Below, piece by piece: positions 39,797 to 48,226 of a stretch of 64,000 nt of DNA. Under the pieces are notes generated by a model. The model was not told the origin of the DNA. It saw only the letters and a list, made by a program, of their open reading frames with translations, and ran no database searches. The stretch covers positions 310,001-374,000 of the forward strand of contig NZ_JACHLC010000002.1 of the NCBI RefSeq assembly GCF_014207845.1, in the 5' to 3' direction. Position 1 is the first letter of the stretch, and each line of letters starts with the position of its first letter. The stretch is from Chryseobacterium shigense (lineage in GTDB: Bacteria; Bacteroidota; Bacteroidia; Flavobacteriales; Weeksellaceae). Made by a program: the position numbers and the translations under genes.

Positions 39797-42778
39797 ATGA
39801 AAAAAACAATAATATCCGTAATATTATTGGTTATTGCCGGATTGCCTGTTGCCCAGGGACAAACCGTGCAGGCACCGCAAATGATTCAAAAAAAAGAGAA
39901 TAAAGTATCTATCATAAAAGTTTTTGAAAAACTCAGTAAGGTCTCCAAAATTCCTTTTCTTTATTCCAGCACAGACTTCAAAGATGTTTTTGTGGATAAA
40001 AGCGAAATGAATTATTCCTCTCTGGAAAACTCACTTGATCTTCTTAAAAAGAACTACCCGATAGAATATGAAATAAAAAACAATACGGTAGTTCTCCGGA
40101 AAACCAAACCAAGACTATCCGAAGTTTCCATAGCATCAGATACCATTACAACGCCTATCCAGGAAAAAAAGATTGATGAAATTGTTGTTATAGGATACGG
40201 AAAAGTGAAAAAATCAGATGCTACAGGCTCCCTTACCACTGTAAAAATTGACAGCGAAAATGATGGAAGCCCTGTTTCTGCACAGGAAGCATTAACAGGA
40301 AAATCTGCCGGAGTCAACATTATTTCTCCCGGAGGAGCTCCCGGAGCTGGTTCTACCATCAGGATCAGAGGAGGCTCTTCACTTTCAGCCAGTAACGATC
40401 CCCTTATCGTAATCGACGGGATTGCCATAGACAATTCTTCTATTTCAGGCTCCGGCAATATCCTGGGAATGATCAACCCCAATGATATTGAAACCTATAC
40501 CATTTTGAAAGATGCTTCCTCCACTGCAATTTACGGTTCAAGAGCATCTAACGGTGTCATCATTATTACCACCAAAAAAGGAAGTAAAAAAACCAGATAT
40601 CAGTACTCTTCCACAACGAAGGTCAGCTACAATCCAAATATGCTTGATGTATTAAGTGGAGATGAGTACAGAAATTTCATTAAAAACAGTTATGCAGGAA
40701 ATCCCGCCGTAATTAATGGATTAGGCACTTATTCTACCGATTGGCAGAAGCAAATCTACCGTACGGCTCTAAGTAATGATCAGAATTTCAGCATGACCGG
40801 GGCCATCAAAGAAATTCCATACCGTTTATCTTTAGGATATACCAACCAGGAAGGAATCATCCGGAAAAATGCCTATGAAAGAATGAACCTGAGCCTTAAC
40901 CTGAATCCTTCTTTCTTCAACAAACACCTGAATATAAACCTGAACTATAAACCAAGCATTGAAAATAACGATTTTGTATCCAATCCTGCAGGCGGAGCAG
41001 CGTCTTTTGACCCTACCCGCCCTGTTTATGACAGCTCCAGTCAATACGGGTTGGGATATTTTATCTGGACCGATGCTTCCGGAAAACCCATTACCCTTGC
41101 CGGTGCAAATCCCGTTTCCATCCTCGATTTAAGAAAAGATGAATCCCAGGTAATCCGCCATATCGGAAATATACAGCTGGATTATAAAATTCATGGTTTT
41201 GAAGATCTGAAATTAAATGTAAATGCAGGTTTTGATGTATTAAAAAGTAACGGTGATATCTTCGTTCCGGATAATGCTCCGCTTGCCTGGACTTCCATAG
41301 GAAATGACGGACAGGGTCTTACAGAAAAATATGTCCAGAAGAAAAACAACCTGCAGTTTGATGCTTACGCCAATTACACCAAAACCTTAGCCAATCATAA
41401 AATCGATCTGATGGGAGGGTATTCATGGCAGAGATTCTGGAAAAGCTATGATGATAACCAGACGAATCTTACCGGAACTAAAATTTACAGGGATATCACT
41501 ACCCAATCGGAATATTATCTTGTTTCATTTTATGGGCGTTTAAATTACAGCTACAAAGACCGTTACCTGTTTACTGCAACATTAAGAAATGACGGTTCTT
41601 CACGTTTTTCCAAAGAAAACCATTGGGGACTTTTCCCTTCTGCAGCTTTTGCATGGAAAATCAATGAAGAGGAATTTCTGAAAGGCAATAATTTCTTTTC
41701 CGATCTTAAACTAAGGCTGAGTTATGGTAAAACGGGCCAACAGGACATCGGAGGAGATTATGAATGGATGCAAACCTATACTTTCAGTCAGTCTAATGCA
41801 TTATACCAGCTTGGGAACCAGTACTATCAAACCATCCGCCCGAACGGATATGATCCGAATCTTAAATGGGAAACCTCATCAACCTATAATGTAGGATTAG
41901 ATTTCGGAATTTTAAAAAACAGAATTTCCGGAACACTGGAAGTTTATAAAAGAACTACCGATGACCTGCTGAATAAAATCTCTGTTGCAGCAGGCTCCAA
42001 CCTTACGAACATGATCTTTACCAATATCGGCTCCATGGAAAACAGAGGTGTAGAACTTAGCCTTAATACAATTCCGGTTAAAAATGATAACTGGCAATGG
42101 AACCTGGATATGAATGTTACCTTTAACAAATCAGAAATTACCAAACTTACCCTTGTTGACAGCCCCAATTACGGTGTGAATATTGGAAATGTTTCAGGCT
42201 CAACTGCCGGAACTATCCAAATTCATTCCGTGGGGTATTCTCCTTATACATTCTATCTTTATCAGCAGGAATATGACGCCAACAACAATCCCATTGAAGG
42301 TAAATACAAAGGCGGACTGGTAAAAGATAAAAATCCTATGCCTAAATCTTACCTGGGAATTTCTTCAAAGCTAAGCTACAAAAACTGGTATTTTGGATTC
42401 AACGGGCATGCTAACTTCGGGAATTATGTTTATAATAACATAAAATCCAAAGATTACAAAACCAAAGTATATTCCGGAAACGGCACTTATTCCAATATCT
42501 TAAGCTATACGGCAGAGCAGGGGTTCAATGATTTGCAGCTCTATTCTGATTTTTTCCTGGAAAATGCTTCGTTCTTCCGTATGGATAATATCACACTGGG
42601 CCATCATTTCAAAAACATCAGCAGTAAATTTGACTTAGGGGTAAACCTTTCTGTTCAGAATGCTTTCGTTATTACCAATTACAGCGGCCTTGACCCGGAA
42701 GTATATCTGGGAATCGACAATAATATATATTCCAGACCGCGCTCTTTCCTGTTCGGACTTAATATTAATTTTAAATAA
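39797..42778 (+). CDS. SusC/RagA family TonB-dependent outer membrane receptor with STN domain
   Basis: The 993-residue protein has a signal peptide (IISVILLVIAGLPVAQG) and then an STN domain (about residues 35-105, with VFEKLSKVSKIPFLYSS), the signalling domain that contacts a FecR partner. The TonB-box/plug start EIVVIGYGKVKKSDATGS follows, then the plug with STIRIRGGSSLSASNDPLIVIDG and the SusC-specific DASSTAIYGSRASNGVIIITTKKG region seen in the block AIYGSRASNGVI. The barrel ends LFGLNINFK. The CarboxypepD_reg-like domain usual between STN and plug is not seen. It should import the ligand captured by SusD. Confidence 0.95.
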   Translation: MKKTIISVILLVIAGLPVAQGQTVQAPQMIQKKENKVSIIKVFEKLSKVSKIPFLYSSTDFKDVFVDKSEMNYSSLENSLDLLKKNYPIEYEIKNNTVVLRKTKPRLSEVSIASDTITTPIQEKKIDEIVVIGYGKVKKSDATGSLTTVKIDSENDGSPVSAQEALTGKSAGVNIISPGGAPGAGSTIRIRGGSSLSASNDPLIVIDGIAIDNSSISGSGNILGMINPNDIETYTILKDASSTAIYGSRASNGVIIITTKKGSKKTRYQYSSTTKVSYNPNMLDVLSGDEYRNFIKNSYAGNPAVINGLGTYSTDWQKQIYRTALSNDQNFSMTGAIKEIPYRLSLGYTNQEGIIRKNAYERMNLSLNLNPSFFNKHLNINLNYKPSIENNDFVSNPAGGAASFDPTRPVYDSSSQYGLGYFIWTDASGKPITLAGANPVSILDLRKDESQVIRHIGNIQLDYKIHGFEDLKLNVNAGFDVLKSNGDIFVPDNAPLAWTSIGNDGQGLTEKYVQKKNNLQFDAYANYTKTLANHKIDLMGGYSWQRFWKSYDDNQTNLTGTKIYRDITTQSEYYLVSFYGRLNYSYKDRYLFTATLRNDGSSRFSKENHWGLFPSAAFAWKINEEEFLKGNNFFSDLKLRLSYGKTGQQDIGGDYEWMQTYTFSQSNALYQLGNQYYQTIRPNGYDPNLKWETSSTYNVGLDFGILKNRISGTLEVYKRTTDDLLNKISVAAGSNLTNMIFTNIGSMENRGVELSLNTIPVKNDNWQWNLDMNVTFNKSEITKLTLVDSPNYGVNIGNVSGSTAGTIQIHSVGYSPYTFYLYQQEYDANNNPIEGKYKGGLVKDKNPMPKSYLGISSKLSYKNWYFGFNGHANFGNYVYNNIKSKDYKTKVYSGNGTYSNILSYTAEQGFNDLQLYSDFFLENASFFRMDNITLGHHFKNISSKFDLGVNLSVQNAFVITNYSGLDPEVYLGIDNNIYSRPRSFLFGLNINFK

Positions 42779-42785
42779 CACCATT

Positions 42786-44399
42786 ATGAAACGTCTATAC
42801 ATATTCCCTTTACTACTTTGGATCTTCACTATAACTTCCTGTGTTAATGATCTGGACACTGCGCCTATCGATCCGAATATTGTAACTACAGAACAGGTAT
42901 ATTCCAATCCGGATAACTATAAGGGAGTTCTTGCAAAATGTTATGCCTCATTATGTCTCAGCGGACAGGAAGGCCCAACCGGAGATCCGGATATGAGTAA
43001 TTTTGATGAAGGGTACAGTTCATTTATCCGTCTGGCTTTTTATATTCAGATTCTCACAACCGATGAGGCTATAATGGGCTCTCAGACTAATGGATTGAGG
43101 CAGCTGGCAACTAATTCATGGGATTCAAACACAGCAATTCTCAACGGTTATTATGCAAGATTATATCAAATTATAGGCTACACCAACGAATTTTTAAGGC
43201 AGACAACCGATCAGAAATTACAGGAAAGAGGACATACAGATCCGAATTTCAAACAGCAGGTAAGTAATTTCAGAGCAGAAGCCCGCTTCTTAAGAGCATA
43301 CTCCTATTGGGTATTGCTGGATACTTACGGAAAAGTACCTTTTGTAACGGATTCTGACAAACTTGATCCGCAATTTCTTCCCAAACAGATTTTACCTGCT
43401 GATTTATATGCCTATATAGAAAAAGAGTTAAAAGAAATTGAAGTACTTCTTCCGGATACCAATGAATATGGAAGAGTAGATAAAACGGCAGCCAATTTCC
43501 TTCTGTCAAGACTGTACCTGAACGCCCAGACCTATACAAAAACTGCCCAATGGAATAAAGCTTCAGAGTATGCAGAAAAAGTAATAGCCAGCCATTACAG
43601 CCTTTCTCCCAAATATCTCTATAATTTCCTTGCAGACAATAATACTTCCCCGGAAATCATCTGGTCACTGAACATGGATGGGATAAAATCCAAAACATAC
43701 GGAGGAACCACTTTTTTTGTACTGGCTCAAACGGGAGGAACCATGCTTAATTACCTGAAAATGGGAATTGCAGGAGGCTGGGGAAATATTCGCGTGCGTC
43801 CGGAATTTGTAAATAAATTTCAGGCAGCAGACCAGAATTTTGATCCGGCAGATCCCAATGCATTTGCAAAAAATGACAGCAGGGCTTTATTCTTCAACAT
43901 CGGACATAAAAAAACAATTGCAGCACTTCCCGGAACTTTCCAGGACGGATATGCATTTACGAAATGGAGAAATACAGATAAAAATGGTGTTGCAGGATCA
44001 GATGCAGCATATGTAGATACGGATTTTCCGATGTTCCGTCTATCTGAAGCCTATTTAACGGCTGCTGAAGCCTACTTTAGATCAGGAAATTCTTCCCAGG
44101 CACTTAATTATATAAATATCATCCGAAACAGGGCATACAACAATGGAACTGGCACCATTTCCCTTTCTGACCTTAATCTCGATTTTATTTTAGATGAAAG
44201 ATCAAGAGAGCTTTCCTGGGAGCTTATGAGGAGAACTGACCTTATCCGTTTTAACAAATTTACTCCCGGAGATTATGTATGGAGCTGGAAAGGAAATACA
44301 CAAACCGGAAAAGCAGTAGATGCAAAATTCAATATTTTCCCGCTTCCTTCTGCTGATATTACGGCAAATCCTAATTTAGTTCAGAATGAAGGCTATTAA
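42786..44399 (+). CDS. RagB/SusD family surface lipoprotein
   Basis: The 537-residue protein starts MKRLYIFPLLLWIFTITSC, a lipoprotein signal (lipobox TITSC). SusD features include the TPR-like helices around NFRAEARFLRAYSYWVLLDTYGKVPFV (blocks ARFLRAYSYWVL and YGKVPF), DKTAANFLLSRLYLNAQ, and the C-terminal PMFRLSEAYLTAAEAYFRSG and IRNRAYNNG with DERSRELSWELMRRTDLIRF. It pairs with SusC 8 nt upstream as the binding lid of the importer. The start is the ATG at 42786; the frame extends further upstream inside susC but is not coding there. Confidence 0.95.
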   Translation: MKRLYIFPLLLWIFTITSCVNDLDTAPIDPNIVTTEQVYSNPDNYKGVLAKCYASLCLSGQEGPTGDPDMSNFDEGYSSFIRLAFYIQILTTDEAIMGSQTNGLRQLATNSWDSNTAILNGYYARLYQIIGYTNEFLRQTTDQKLQERGHTDPNFKQQVSNFRAEARFLRAYSYWVLLDTYGKVPFVTDSDKLDPQFLPKQILPADLYAYIEKELKEIEVLLPDTNEYGRVDKTAANFLLSRLYLNAQTYTKTAQWNKASEYAEKVIASHYSLSPKYLYNFLADNNTSPEIIWSLNMDGIKSKTYGGTTFFVLAQTGGTMLNYLKMGIAGGWGNIRVRPEFVNKFQAADQNFDPADPNAFAKNDSRALFFNIGHKKTIAALPGTFQDGYAFTKWRNTDKNGVAGSDAAYVDTDFPMFRLSEAYLTAAEAYFRSGNSSQALNYINIIRNRAYNNGTGTISLSDLNLDFILDERSRELSWELMRRTDLIRFNKFTPGDYVWSWKGNTQTGKAVDAKFNIFPLPSADITANPNLVQNEGY

Positions 44400-44527
44400 T
44401 ATATAAATCTATTAAGAAATAACCTTTTCATTAAATTGAAAAATTACTAAAAAATATAACAAGACATGAAATAAATCGGAAAAGTAAAAGTGAAAATTTC
44501 CGGCACCAGTTGTAGTTATATAGTTTT

Positions 44528-44572
44528 GATATTAGAACCGGATGTATGTTCAAGTTCTAATATCTTTTTTAT
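44528..44572. terminator. Terminator after susD
   Basis: GATATTAGAAC (44528-44538) / GTTCTAATATC (44554-44564), a perfect 11-bp stem with a 15-nt loop and a T-run. It lies between susD and the convergent acetyltransferase gene. Confidence 0.8.
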
Positions 44573-45046
44573 TTAATTGAATTTCAGCAGCATCTGTGTA
44601 TCACAACGTTCATAGGCAGAACCTGATATCGGCATATGTTTAAAACCAAGCTTCTCATACAGCTTTATGGCAGGAACCAGAATGGAATTGGTTTCCAGGA
44701 AAATACTTTCTGCGTTTAAAGCTTTTGCCTTATCTACCAATGCCTGACCTACCAGATATCCTATTTTCTTTCCCTGTGCTTTGGGACTTACAGCCATCTT
44801 TGACAGTTCAAATCTGAGCGGCTCATCTTCCATTTTCACTAAAGCACATGTCCCTACAGGTTCATCATTCAGTAAAGCAAAAACAATATGCCCTCCTTTA
44901 TTTATAATATGTTCTTCCGGATTGTCCAATAGTTTATAGTCTCCGGCCTCCATTGTGAAAAAAGTTTTGATCCATTCTTCATTCAATGTTTTGAAGGCTT
45001 CCTTATATTGGGGATCATAGGTTATAATTTTAACTTCATTATTCAT
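44573..45046 (-). CDS. GNAT family N-acetyltransferase
   Basis: The 157-residue protein has a GNAT fold: GTCALVKMEDE, LSKMAVSPKAQGKKIGYLVGQAL (acetyl-CoA loop QGKKIG), and the late block ETNSILVPAIKLYEKLGFK. The acceptor substrate is unknown. It follows the MocR-like gene on the same strand by 23 nt, so the regulator and this enzyme are likely one operon. An ATG at 45055 adds three residues and cannot be excluded. Confidence 0.9.
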   Translation of the reverse strand: MNNEVKIITYDPQYKEAFKTLNEEWIKTFFTMEAGDYKLLDNPEEHIINKGGHIVFALLNDEPVGTCALVKMEDEPLRFELSKMAVSPKAQGKKIGYLVGQALVDKAKALNAESIFLETNSILVPAIKLYEKLGFKHMPISGSAYERCDTQMLLKFN

Positions 45047-45069
45047 ATTGCACATTTATATCGTGTTTA

Positions 45070-46485
45070 TTAAATTCTTTTTTTCACCATTTTTGCCAGC
45101 TTTTCAAGATCACTTTCTACCCTGTCCGTCCATTCCAGGGCATAATTAAGGCGCATACAGTTCTGGTACTGGTTGTATTGGGAAAACATCCTTCCCGGGG
45201 CAAAACTTATCTTATGGCTCATTGCTTCATCATACAAATCTTCCGTACATATCTTTTTATCCAGCTCCAGCCACAGCATAAAACCGCCTTTCGGTTCCGA
45301 AATCTTTGTATTGTCCGGAAAATACTGTGTCACAGACTTCTGAATCTGCAGATAATTGGCATACAGCTTATTTCTGAATGTTCTCAGATGATGATCATAA
45401 CGGCCATGCTCCAGGAAATCCGCAATTACATCTGAATACAGGGACGGACTGCATACCGTCTGTACCAGCTTCTGCCGGATTACCTTTTCTTTAAACTTCC
45501 CGGGAGCCACCCATCCTACACGGTAACCGGGAGCCAGCGCCTTCGAAACAGAACCTATCCACATCACAAGTCCGGCCTCATCATAAAACTTACACGGTTT
45601 AGGCCTCTCTGCTCCAAAATACAGATTCCCGTAAATATCATCCTCTATCAATGGAACATTATATTCTGTAATTAGCCTTACAAGCTCCTTTTTATTCTCA
45701 TCAGGCATCTGGAAACCAAGCGGGTTATTAAAATTTGTCACAAAACAGCACGCAGAAAGTGTAGGCAGAACTTTTTTCAAAGCTTCCAGATCTACTCCAT
45801 AAATAGGATGGGTAGGAATTTCCACCACCTTCAATCCCAGTTGCTGAATTGCCTGAAGCACTCCAAAATAGACGGGACTTTCCACGGCAACAGAATCTCC
45901 GGGTTTTGTAACTGCCATCAGACAGGTATACACCGCATTCATTGCTCCCGAAGTGATGACCAGATCATCTTCTGTAATTTTTCCTTCCAGGACCAAAGCC
46001 CATTTTGCAGCTTCCCGGCGCAGGTATTCATTGCCCTGTACCGGCTCGTAATCTGTACCGCTGTCATTCTTTCTTTTGATCACATTGATCATACATTTCT
46101 TCAATTTCGCCAGAGGCAGGAAACTTTTCCCCGGAATACCCAAGGCAAACTGGGTAACATCTGTTCCGTCAATGGTTCCGAATACTTTATCGATAAGGTC
46201 TTCCGGTGTATTCTTCTTTTCAGCGATTTTCATCGGAGCAACGGATGGCAATGCAAGCTTTCTCTGTGATGTCTGGCTCACAAAATAGCCATATTTCGGG
46301 CGGGATTCCACTAAAGAAAGGCTTTCCAGCTCCATATAAGCCTGCTTCACAGTATTCAGGCTGACGTTATAAAGTTTCTGGGCACTTCTGAGTGACGGCA
46401 GCCGGTCTCCGAACTGAAGGGTATCACTTTTAATCTGCTCAGTGACCGATTTTGCTATTTTAAGGTAGAGAACGTCTTTTGACAT
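45070..46485 (-). CDS. MocR/PdxR-type GntR regulator with aminotransferase domain
   Basis: The 471-residue protein fuses a GntR winged helix (residues 1-75, with RLPSLRSAQKLYNVSLNTVKQAYMEL in blocks SLRSAQKLY and NTVKQAYMELE) to a fold-type I aminotransferase domain. The PLP-binding Lys is in SVSKALAPGYRVGW, and NFNNPLGFQMP is the conserved N-P-x-G/Y region. VITSGAMNAVYTCL and IEDDIYGNLYF also fit. MocR proteins use PLP as a sensor of vitamin B6 or amino-acid related signals. The downstream GNAT gene may be its target. Confidence 0.92.
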   Translation of the reverse strand: MSKDVLYLKIAKSVTEQIKSDTLQFGDRLPSLRSAQKLYNVSLNTVKQAYMELESLSLVESRPKYGYFVSQTSQRKLALPSVAPMKIAEKKNTPEDLIDKVFGTIDGTDVTQFALGIPGKSFLPLAKLKKCMINVIKRKNDSGTDYEPVQGNEYLRREAAKWALVLEGKITEDDLVITSGAMNAVYTCLMAVTKPGDSVAVESPVYFGVLQAIQQLGLKVVEIPTHPIYGVDLEALKKVLPTLSACCFVTNFNNPLGFQMPDENKKELVRLITEYNVPLIEDDIYGNLYFGAERPKPCKFYDEAGLVMWIGSVSKALAPGYRVGWVAPGKFKEKVIRQKLVQTVCSPSLYSDVIADFLEHGRYDHHLRTFRNKLYANYLQIQKSVTQYFPDNTKISEPKGGFMLWLELDKKICTEDLYDEAMSHKISFAPGRMFSQYNQYQNCMRLNYALEWTDRVESDLEKLAKMVKKRI

Positions 46486-46525
46486 AAGGATCCGGTTTTA
46501 GGTAAATGTACAAATTCCTGCAGGT

Positions 46526-46894
46526 TTATCCGGCGTTCAGCCAGCTTACCATTTTACTGATACTGCTTTTGAGCTGTTCTGTACTCCGGAAGTTTCCCGA
46601 ATTATTCTGATTAAAATAACGCTCTGCACACAGGCTGAAATTCTTTTTTTCTGAATCTGAAAGATGGCTGTTCTCATATATTTTAAATGAGATTTTTCCA
46701 CTTCCTTTGAGAATCAGGCTGGCGAATCCTAAAACGTCATTCCCTTTTTTAACCAAAAGAAAAGGAACCCCGAAATCCGGATTAAGTTTAGATGAATTCT
46801 GTGACTGCAGAAAAATATTTTTCAGAGACGGCATATCTGAAATATAGGCTTCAGCATACCGGATCTGACCTTGATTTCGAACGATTGTTTCCAT
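46526..46894 (-). CDS. Hypothetical protein, possibly GNAT-derived
   Basis: The 122-residue protein is not recognised with confidence. It contains SLKNIFLQSQNSSKLN and PFLLVKKGNDVLGFASLILKG, the latter resembling the central beta strands of a GNAT fold ('G-x-h-x-G-x-h-x-h'), but the acetyl-CoA loop is missing. The C-terminus FRSTEQLKSSISKMVSWLN looks helical. It has its own minus-strand -7 element (TAATTTTG, 46921-46914), 20 nt upstream. Confidence 0.6.
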   Translation of the reverse strand: METIVRNQGQIRYAEAYISDMPSLKNIFLQSQNSSKLNPDFGVPFLLVKKGNDVLGFASLILKGSGKISFKIYENSHLSDSEKKNFSLCAERYFNQNNSGNFRSTEQLKSSISKMVSWLNAG

Positions 46895-46913
46895 AATACT
46901 CTGTTTAGTACAG

Positions 46914-46921
46914 CAAAATTA
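46914..46921 (-). promoter_or_regulatory. -7 promoter element for the hypothetical gene
   Basis: TAATTTTG on the minus strand matches TAnnTTTG, 20 nt upstream of the start at 46894. Confidence 0.45.
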
Positions 46922-47065
46922 TGAAGTATTCAATCAAGGATACAGATACAGAAGTTAATATTATTATGGGTACAGGAAGAATAAGGGTTTCATTGTATAA
47001 AAATTACTTCTCTTACTTTTTAAGTTCACACAGAGCCCTAAGAACAGTTTATCTAATAAAAACAA

Positions 47066-47096
47066 AACTCTCTACTGAAATTCAATAGAGAGCTTG
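47066..47096 (-). terminator. Hairpin after the second tRNA-Leu(UAG)
   Basis: CTCTCTA (47068-47074) / TAGAGAG (47086-47092) with an 11-nt loop, which can be extended by ACT/AAT-type pairs. On the minus strand it is followed by TTTTG. Its sequence resembles the hairpin at 47329-47358. Confidence 0.65.
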
Positions 47097-47107
47097 TTAT
47101 ACTTTGT

Positions 47108-47188
47108 GCGGATGAAGGGACTCGAACCCCCACGCCTCACGGCACCAGATCCTAAGTCTGGCGTGGCTACCAATTACACCACATCCGC
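47108..47188 (-). tRNA. tRNA-Leu(UAG), copy 2
   Basis: Read on the minus strand: acceptor GCGGATG, D-arm TGGTGTAATTGGTAGC, anticodon stem CCAGA / TCTGG with loop CTTAGGA (anticodon TAG), a long variable arm (TGCCGTGAGGCGTG) as in type II tRNAs, T-arm GGGGGTTCGAGTCCC, and acceptor CATCCGC. All 81 nt are identical to the copy at 47533-47613. Confidence 0.95.
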
Positions 47189-47328
47189 TGCTTGTTTATT
47201 CTTTTATATAAAGAATTGTTTCTTTTGGAGCGACAAATATAAAACTTTTTGTTTAAAATAAGAACTAAAAATCATAAATATCCACAAACGGGAGTAGATA
47301 GATTTTCTGCAAACCCTTTAAAACTAAA

Positions 47329-47358
47329 AAACTCTCCGTTGAGATCAACAGAGAGTTT
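47329..47358 (-). terminator. Hairpin after tRNA-Leu(UAA)
   Basis: AAACTCTC (47329-47336) / GAGAGTTT (47351-47358), with further GTTG/CAAC pairing inside. It lies directly 3' of the tRNA-Leu(UAA) on the minus strand and is followed by a T-run, so it is likely the terminator of the three-tRNA unit. Confidence 0.75.
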
Positions 47359-47361
47359 TAG

Positions 47362-47445
47362 TACCCCGGGCGGGACTTGAACCCGCACGCCAAAAAAGGC
47401 ACAGGATTTTAAGTCCTGCGTGTCTACCAGTTCCACCACCAGGGC
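47362..47445 (-). tRNA. tRNA-Leu(UAA)
   Basis: Minus strand: acceptor GCCCTGG, D-arm GGTGGAACTGGTAGACAC, anticodon stem CAGGA / TCCTG with loop CTTAAAA (anticodon TAA), a long variable arm (TGCCTTTTTTGGCG), T-arm GCGGGTTCAAGTCCCGC and acceptor CCGGGGT with discriminator A. 84 nt, a class II leucine tRNA. Confidence 0.94.
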
Positions 47446-47454
47446 ATGGTGTGG

Positions 47455-47527
47455 AGCGAAAAACGGGATTCGAACCCGCGACCCCAACCTTGGCAAGGTT
47501 GTGCTCTACCAGCTGAGCTATTTTCGC
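47455..47527 (-). tRNA. tRNA-Gly(GCC)
   Basis: Minus strand: acceptor GCGAAAA, D-arm GCTCAGCTGGTAGAGC, anticodon stem CAACC / GGTTG with loop TTGCCAA (anticodon GCC), T-arm GCGGGTTCGAATCCCGT and acceptor TTTTCGC. 73 nt, 9 nt from the neighbouring tRNA-Leu(UAA). Confidence 0.95.
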
Positions 47528-47532
47528 ATAGT

Positions 47533-47613
47533 GCGGATGAAGGGACTCGAACCCCCACGCCTCACGGCACCAGATCCTAAGTCTGGCGTGGCTACCAATT
47601 ACACCACATCCGC
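47533..47613 (-). tRNA. tRNA-Leu(UAG), copy 1
   Basis: Same 81-nt sequence as 47108-47188 and first in the cluster in transcription order, followed by tRNA-Gly(GCC) after 5 nt. Anticodon TAG in loop CTTAGGA. Confidence 0.95.
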
Positions 47614-47788
47614 TGGTTTGCTTTATTTATTTTAAAGAACTTGTTTCGTTTTTGTGAGTGCAAATATAGCGCTTTTTCCCTTCCTTCCAAACTTTTCAGG
47701 AAAAAAAATTAAAATTCACATATTTTTTTTCCGCCCGTCCTATTATTACATTTCATTTTCTTACTTTTACAACGTTAATAATTACAAT

Positions 47789-48166
47789 ATGGAATTACAA
47801 GGAACGGTAAAGAAACTTTTTGATGCTCAGACATTTGCAAGCGGCTTTCAAAAGAGAGAAATGGTTATTTTAACTCAGGAACAGTATCCACAGCCGATAA
47901 ACATAGAATTTTTGTCTGATAAGATCAGTTTATTAGATAACCTTACGGAAGGCGAGACTGTAAAAGTGGGAATCAATATCAGAGGAAGAGAATGGGTTTC
48001 TCCTCAGGGTGAAACTAAATATTTCAACTCTATTACAGGATGGAGAGTAGAAAAGGTTACGGATAATGCTTCGGAGCCTACGCAAGCTTCCCCGTCACAA
48101 TCTGCATCACCTGTTTCCAATGAAAATCCTTTCGCCGGAGATGATGATGATGATTTACCTTTTTAA
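47789..48166 (+). CDS. DUF3127 OB-fold (SSB-like) protein
   Basis: The 125-residue protein matches DUF3127 of Bacteroidota: MELQGTVKKLFDAQTFASGFQKRE at the start (seen as the block GTVKKLFDAQTFASG), then VILTQEQYPQPINIEF and NIRGREW with YFNSITGWRVE. The domain is an OB fold. The acidic tail after a Ser/Pro/Gln-rich linker (GDDDDDLPF) resembles the C-terminal interaction tip of single-stranded DNA-binding proteins (DDDIPF). ssDNA binding is therefore an inference. The start at 47789 gives the conserved N-terminus; the open frame continues upstream without support. Confidence 0.9.
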   Translation: MELQGTVKKLFDAQTFASGFQKREMVILTQEQYPQPINIEFLSDKISLLDNLTEGETVKVGINIRGREWVSPQGETKYFNSITGWRVEKVTDNASEPTQASPSQSASPVSNENPFAGDDDDDLPF

Positions 48167-48187
48167 TTAAAAAATAAGATTCAATAT

Positions 48188-48219
48188 AAATCCTGCTTTT
48201 CTTAAGTGGGATTTTTTTT
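48188..48219 (+). terminator. Terminator after the DUF3127 gene
   Basis: AAATCC (48188-48193) pairs with GGATTT (48209-48214) around an imperfect GCTT/AAGT inner helix, followed by a T-run. It sits just before aat. Confidence 0.65.
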
Positions 48220-48226
48220 CTAAAAA

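Noticed and set aside
42660..42785. 42-residue extension of the SusD protein
   Set aside because: It overlaps the end of susC in another frame. The lipoprotein signal begins at 42786.
47108..47613. tRNA cluster as an attachment site for an integrated element
   Set aside because: Two identical tRNA-Leu genes suggested it, but no integrase, phage or plasmid genes and no partial tRNA copy lie nearby.
47272..47635. Open frames of 71 and 74 codons across the tRNA cluster
   Set aside because: They run through the tRNA-Leu and tRNA-Gly genes on both strands. Typical false frames over tRNA genes.
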